Assembly (NCBI GenBank): GCA_013911195.1
Contig: JACETS010000003.1
Span: 1 to 36,335, forward strand
Length of the DNA: 36,335 nucleotides
Source: Verrucomicrobiales bacterium
Lineage (GTDB): Bacteria > Verrucomicrobiota > Verrucomicrobiia > Verrucomicrobiales > DEV007
Direction of reading: 5' to 3'
Made by a program: the position numbers and the translations under genes. Shown piece by piece: positions 34,637 through 36,335 of this stretch; within the stretch, counting starts at the first letter, position 1; each line of letters opens with the position of its first letter. The notes below the pieces were generated by a model. That model did no database searches, was not told the DNA's origin, and saw nothing but the letters and a program-made list of their open reading frames with translations.

Positions 34637-35287
34637 ATGGAGCCTTCTAATAAAGTGATTGCAATTGATGGTCCGGCCGCATCTGGGAAAAGTAGTGTTG
34701 CAACTAGAGTATCAAAGAAAACAGGTTTTCTGCATGTTAATTCGGGCTTGATGTACAGAGCTTTAACTTGGAGTGCTTTAAGGGCCGATATAGATACTAA
34801 TAATGAATCAAAGGTCATTGATCATTTGAATTCCATTGAGATGGAATGCATAAAATCAAACGATTCGTTATTATTGCATATAGACGGAAATGATCCGGGT
34901 GAAGAGTTAAAATCACAGGAGGTTAACCGTTCTGTTTCTGTTGTGGCGGCTATTAAAGAAGTAAGAAGTGAACTTGTAAAAAGGCAGAGAGAGTATCTCT
35001 TAGTTTCAGATATTGTTATGGAGGGTAGAGATATTGGATCTGTGGTATTTCCAGAAACTCCATTCAAATTTTATATCGATGCTTCACCTGAGGTTAGAGC
35101 GTTACGACGTCGAGGAGAGGGAGGTGTAGATGATCTTATAGAGAGAGATAAACTTGACTCCTCAAGGAAAGTTTCACCTCTAGTAATTCCCGAAGATGCT
35201 TTCGTAATAGATACCTCGGAAATGGATTTAAATGAGGTCGTAGAGAAAGTGCTGTCAGAATTAAATAACAGAGGATTAATTATATAA
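34637..35287 (+). CDS. cmk: Cytidylate kinase
   Basis: Phosphorylates CMP and dCMP with ATP. It is a 216-residue protein. The P-loop is IDGPAASGKSS at 10-20. VNSGLMYRALTW is the CMP-binding segment, and VMEGRDIGSVVFPETPFKFYIDASPEVRALRR holds the conserved Arg and Asp of the lid region. RDKLDSSRKVSPLVIPEDAFVIDTSEM is the family's standard C-terminal half. It sits 33 bases after aroA and 15 bases before plsC, and the three look co-transcribed. Nothing is unusual. Confidence 0.97.
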   Translation: MEPSNKVIAIDGPAASGKSSVATRVSKKTGFLHVNSGLMYRALTWSALRADIDTNNESKVIDHLNSIEMECIKSNDSLLLHIDGNDPGEELKSQEVNRSVSVVAAIKEVRSELVKRQREYLLVSDIVMEGRDIGSVVFPETPFKFYIDASPEVRALRRRGEGGVDDLIERDKLDSSRKVSPLVIPEDAFVIDTSEMDLNEVVEKVLSELNNRGLII

Positions 35288-35302
35288 TTAGAAACTATTC
35301 TT

Positions 35303-35923
35303 ATGTGGTACTGGATCGGGTTTACTTTGTCGTTATTACTTTTTCGCTGTTTTTTTCTTTTAAAGATAGTCGGTAAAAATAAAATTCGAGATTCATGGAA
35401 AGTGGGAGGAGTTCTGTTGGTAGCAAATCACACTAGCTTTTTTGATCCTCCGATTGTTGGTGTTGCCTATGGGAAAAAAACAGCTTTTTTGGCAAGAAAA
35501 ACTCTATTCAAAAAGGGTTTTTTTGGTTGGTTGTATCCAAAATTAAACGCTATTCCTGTTGATCAAGAGGGTGCTGATATGAGTAGTTTAAAAAGAATTA
35601 TAAAAGAGCTTAAAAATGGAAATCCAGTTCTAATTTTTCCTGAGGGGCAAAGAAGTACAGATGGAGAAATACTGCCAGGTGAGGCAGGTGTGGGTTTAGT
35701 GATTTCAAAATCAAAGGCTCCAGTTTTACCAATTCGGATATTTGGTGCTTATGAGGCTTTTCCTAGAGGATCAAAATTTCCAAAATTGTTTACAAGGATA
35801 ACAATCAATGTTGGTGATATGATAAAATTTGGGGAGGATGAATTAAAAACAAAGACTCGAGAAGGTTATCAATCTTTATCTGATCGTGTAATGGATTCGA
35901 TTGCGGTAATTAAAAAGCCATGA
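35303..35923 (+). CDS. plsC: 1-acyl-sn-glycerol-3-phosphate acyltransferase
   Basis: Adds the second acyl chain to lysophosphatidic acid in phospholipid synthesis at the inner membrane. It is a 206-residue protein with an N-terminal hydrophobic anchor (about 2-22). The catalytic NHTSFFDPP holds His43 and Asp48. FPEGQRSTDG at 112-121 binds the phosphate of the acceptor. The third block APVLPIRIFGAYEAFPRG is also present. It is the last gene of tyrA-aroA-cmk-plsC and converges on a sulfatase gene 16 bases away. Other glycerolipid acyltransferases share these motifs, so the substrate is inferred. Confidence 0.93.
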   Translation: MWYWIGFTLSLLLFRCFFLLKIVGKNKIRDSWKVGGVLLVANHTSFFDPPIVGVAYGKKTAFLARKTLFKKGFFGWLYPKLNAIPVDQEGADMSSLKRIIKELKNGNPVLIFPEGQRSTDGEILPGEAGVGLVISKSKAPVLPIRIFGAYEAFPRGSKFPKLFTRITINVGDMIKFGEDELKTKTREGYQSLSDRVMDSIAVIKKP

Positions 35924-35939
35924 TTGTAATAAAGCCTAT

Positions 35940-36335
35940 TCATTTGATTTTTCGGTCATAGAATTGGTCTCCTTTTGGTGGCCTTATTGGCATATTTAAA
36001 CCATTGGAAAGTTGAAGTTCATTGAATAATTGATTGCGTAAGGTTTCTATTTTTTTCTTGTATTGCGGTATTTGGATTAAGTTGTGTCTTTCATGTGGAT
36101 CATTTTCAAGATCGTAAAATCCGTTTCTATCCCAGATTCCATGATAATAGATGTACTTATAGCGATTTGTTCTAATTGCTAGACAAGTTGGGGTTGCTGG
36201 AAAGTTCCATTCCCAATGATATTCATATAGGATGTGATTTCTGTGATTAATTTGATCTTTTCCCCTGATTAATGGAGCAAAAGAAATGCCATCCATTTCG
36301 GGTGATATAGATTTTGGATCCTTACCAGCTAGAGA
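35940..36335 (-). CDS. Sulfatase (alkaline phosphatase superfamily), C-terminal part only
   Basis: The frame is open to the window edge (first visible residues SLAGKDPKSISPEMDGISFAP), so the N-terminal catalytic region, including the formylglycine cysteine, is missing. The visible 131 residues are a typical sulfatase C-terminal part. LAGKD then DGISFAPLIRG is the usual link region. RTNRYKYIYYHGIWDRNGFYDLENDPHERHNL matches the terminal subdomain of PVC arylsulfatases. Family members remove sulfate esters from algal polysaccharides in marine Verrucomicrobia. Here the substrate and signal peptide cannot be seen. Confidence 0.9.
   Translation of the reverse strand, partial: SLAGKDPKSISPEMDGISFAPLIRGKDQINHRNHILYEYHWEWNFPATPTCLAIRTNRYKYIYYHGIWDRNGFYDLENDPHERHNLIQIPQYKKKIETLRNQLFNELQLSNGLNMPIRPPKGDQFYDRKIK

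Noticed and set aside
1..36335. CRISPR arrays, insertion sequences, prophage, tRNA or rRNA genes
   Set aside because: I found no regularly spaced repeats, transposase or phage proteins, and no tRNA- or rRNA-like stretch in the short gaps. A covariance-model scan would be the decisive test for small RNAs.

Overview
The window looks like chromosomal DNA of an AT-rich, probably marine or aquatic member of the Verrucomicrobiota. The best evidence is a gene of the Verrucomicrobia/Planctomycetes-restricted Minf_1886 (TIGR04138) family at 10922-11329. Supporting evidence is SHD1 (SLA1 homology) domains on secreted proteins, a secreted PQQ-type beta-propeller opening with DWPQFLGPNRNG, a DUF3500 protein, a GYF_2 membrane protein and the tail of a sulfatase. 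No single gene fixes the genus. Gene density is high, no gap between genes exceeds 300 bases, and I found no tRNA, rRNA, insertion sequence, phage gene or CRISPR array.

Layout. 1-2415: 3' part of an M16 metalloprotease. 2600-5683: gap-pgk-tpiA, the triose part of glycolysis, with a strong hairpin between gap and pgk. 5706-8388: crcB (-), argG (+), a rhodanese (-) and an L,D-transpeptidase lipoprotein (-). 8520-14849: a probable six-gene + strand operon (FmdB-type zinc ribbon, membrane-anchored protein, secreted protein with a degenerate peptidase-like domain, Minf_1886 protein, second M16 protease, ketopantoate reductase). 14868-15987: a detached nuoB-nuoC pair (-). 16253-18508: an unknown membrane protein and a secreted single-CXXCH protein (+). 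18505-21787: a three-gene - strand unit (NAD-dependent epimerase, PQQ-like propeller, DUF3500). 21866-23026: BioF-type PLP enzyme (-). 23155-23787: GYF_2 protein (+). 23881-26114: two tandem PilT-family ATPases (-). 26366-28664: a - strand unit of LuxE-type acyl-protein synthetase, LuxC-type acyl-CoA reductase and a divergent IF-1. 28782-31445: two convergent SHD1 proteins, one with a degenerate peptidase-like region and one a tandem duplication of SHD1 plus retropepsin-like aspartic protease. 31744-35923: lipoprotein, then tyrA-aroA-cmk-plsC (+). 35940-36335: C-terminal end of a sulfatase (-), cut by the window edge.

Most of the window is housekeeping: glycolysis, arginine, pantothenate, aromatic amino acid and phospholipid synthesis, and Complex I pieces. 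The less ordinary content is in envelope and secreted proteins. Two M16 proteases, two secreted proteins that look like peptidases without their zinc ligands, and a double aspartic protease suggest heavy investment in extracytoplasmic protein processing. The two most interesting pieces are the [SHD1-retropepsin]x2 protein facing an SHD1 pseudo-peptidase, and the luxE-luxC fatty-acid reductase module with no luciferase.
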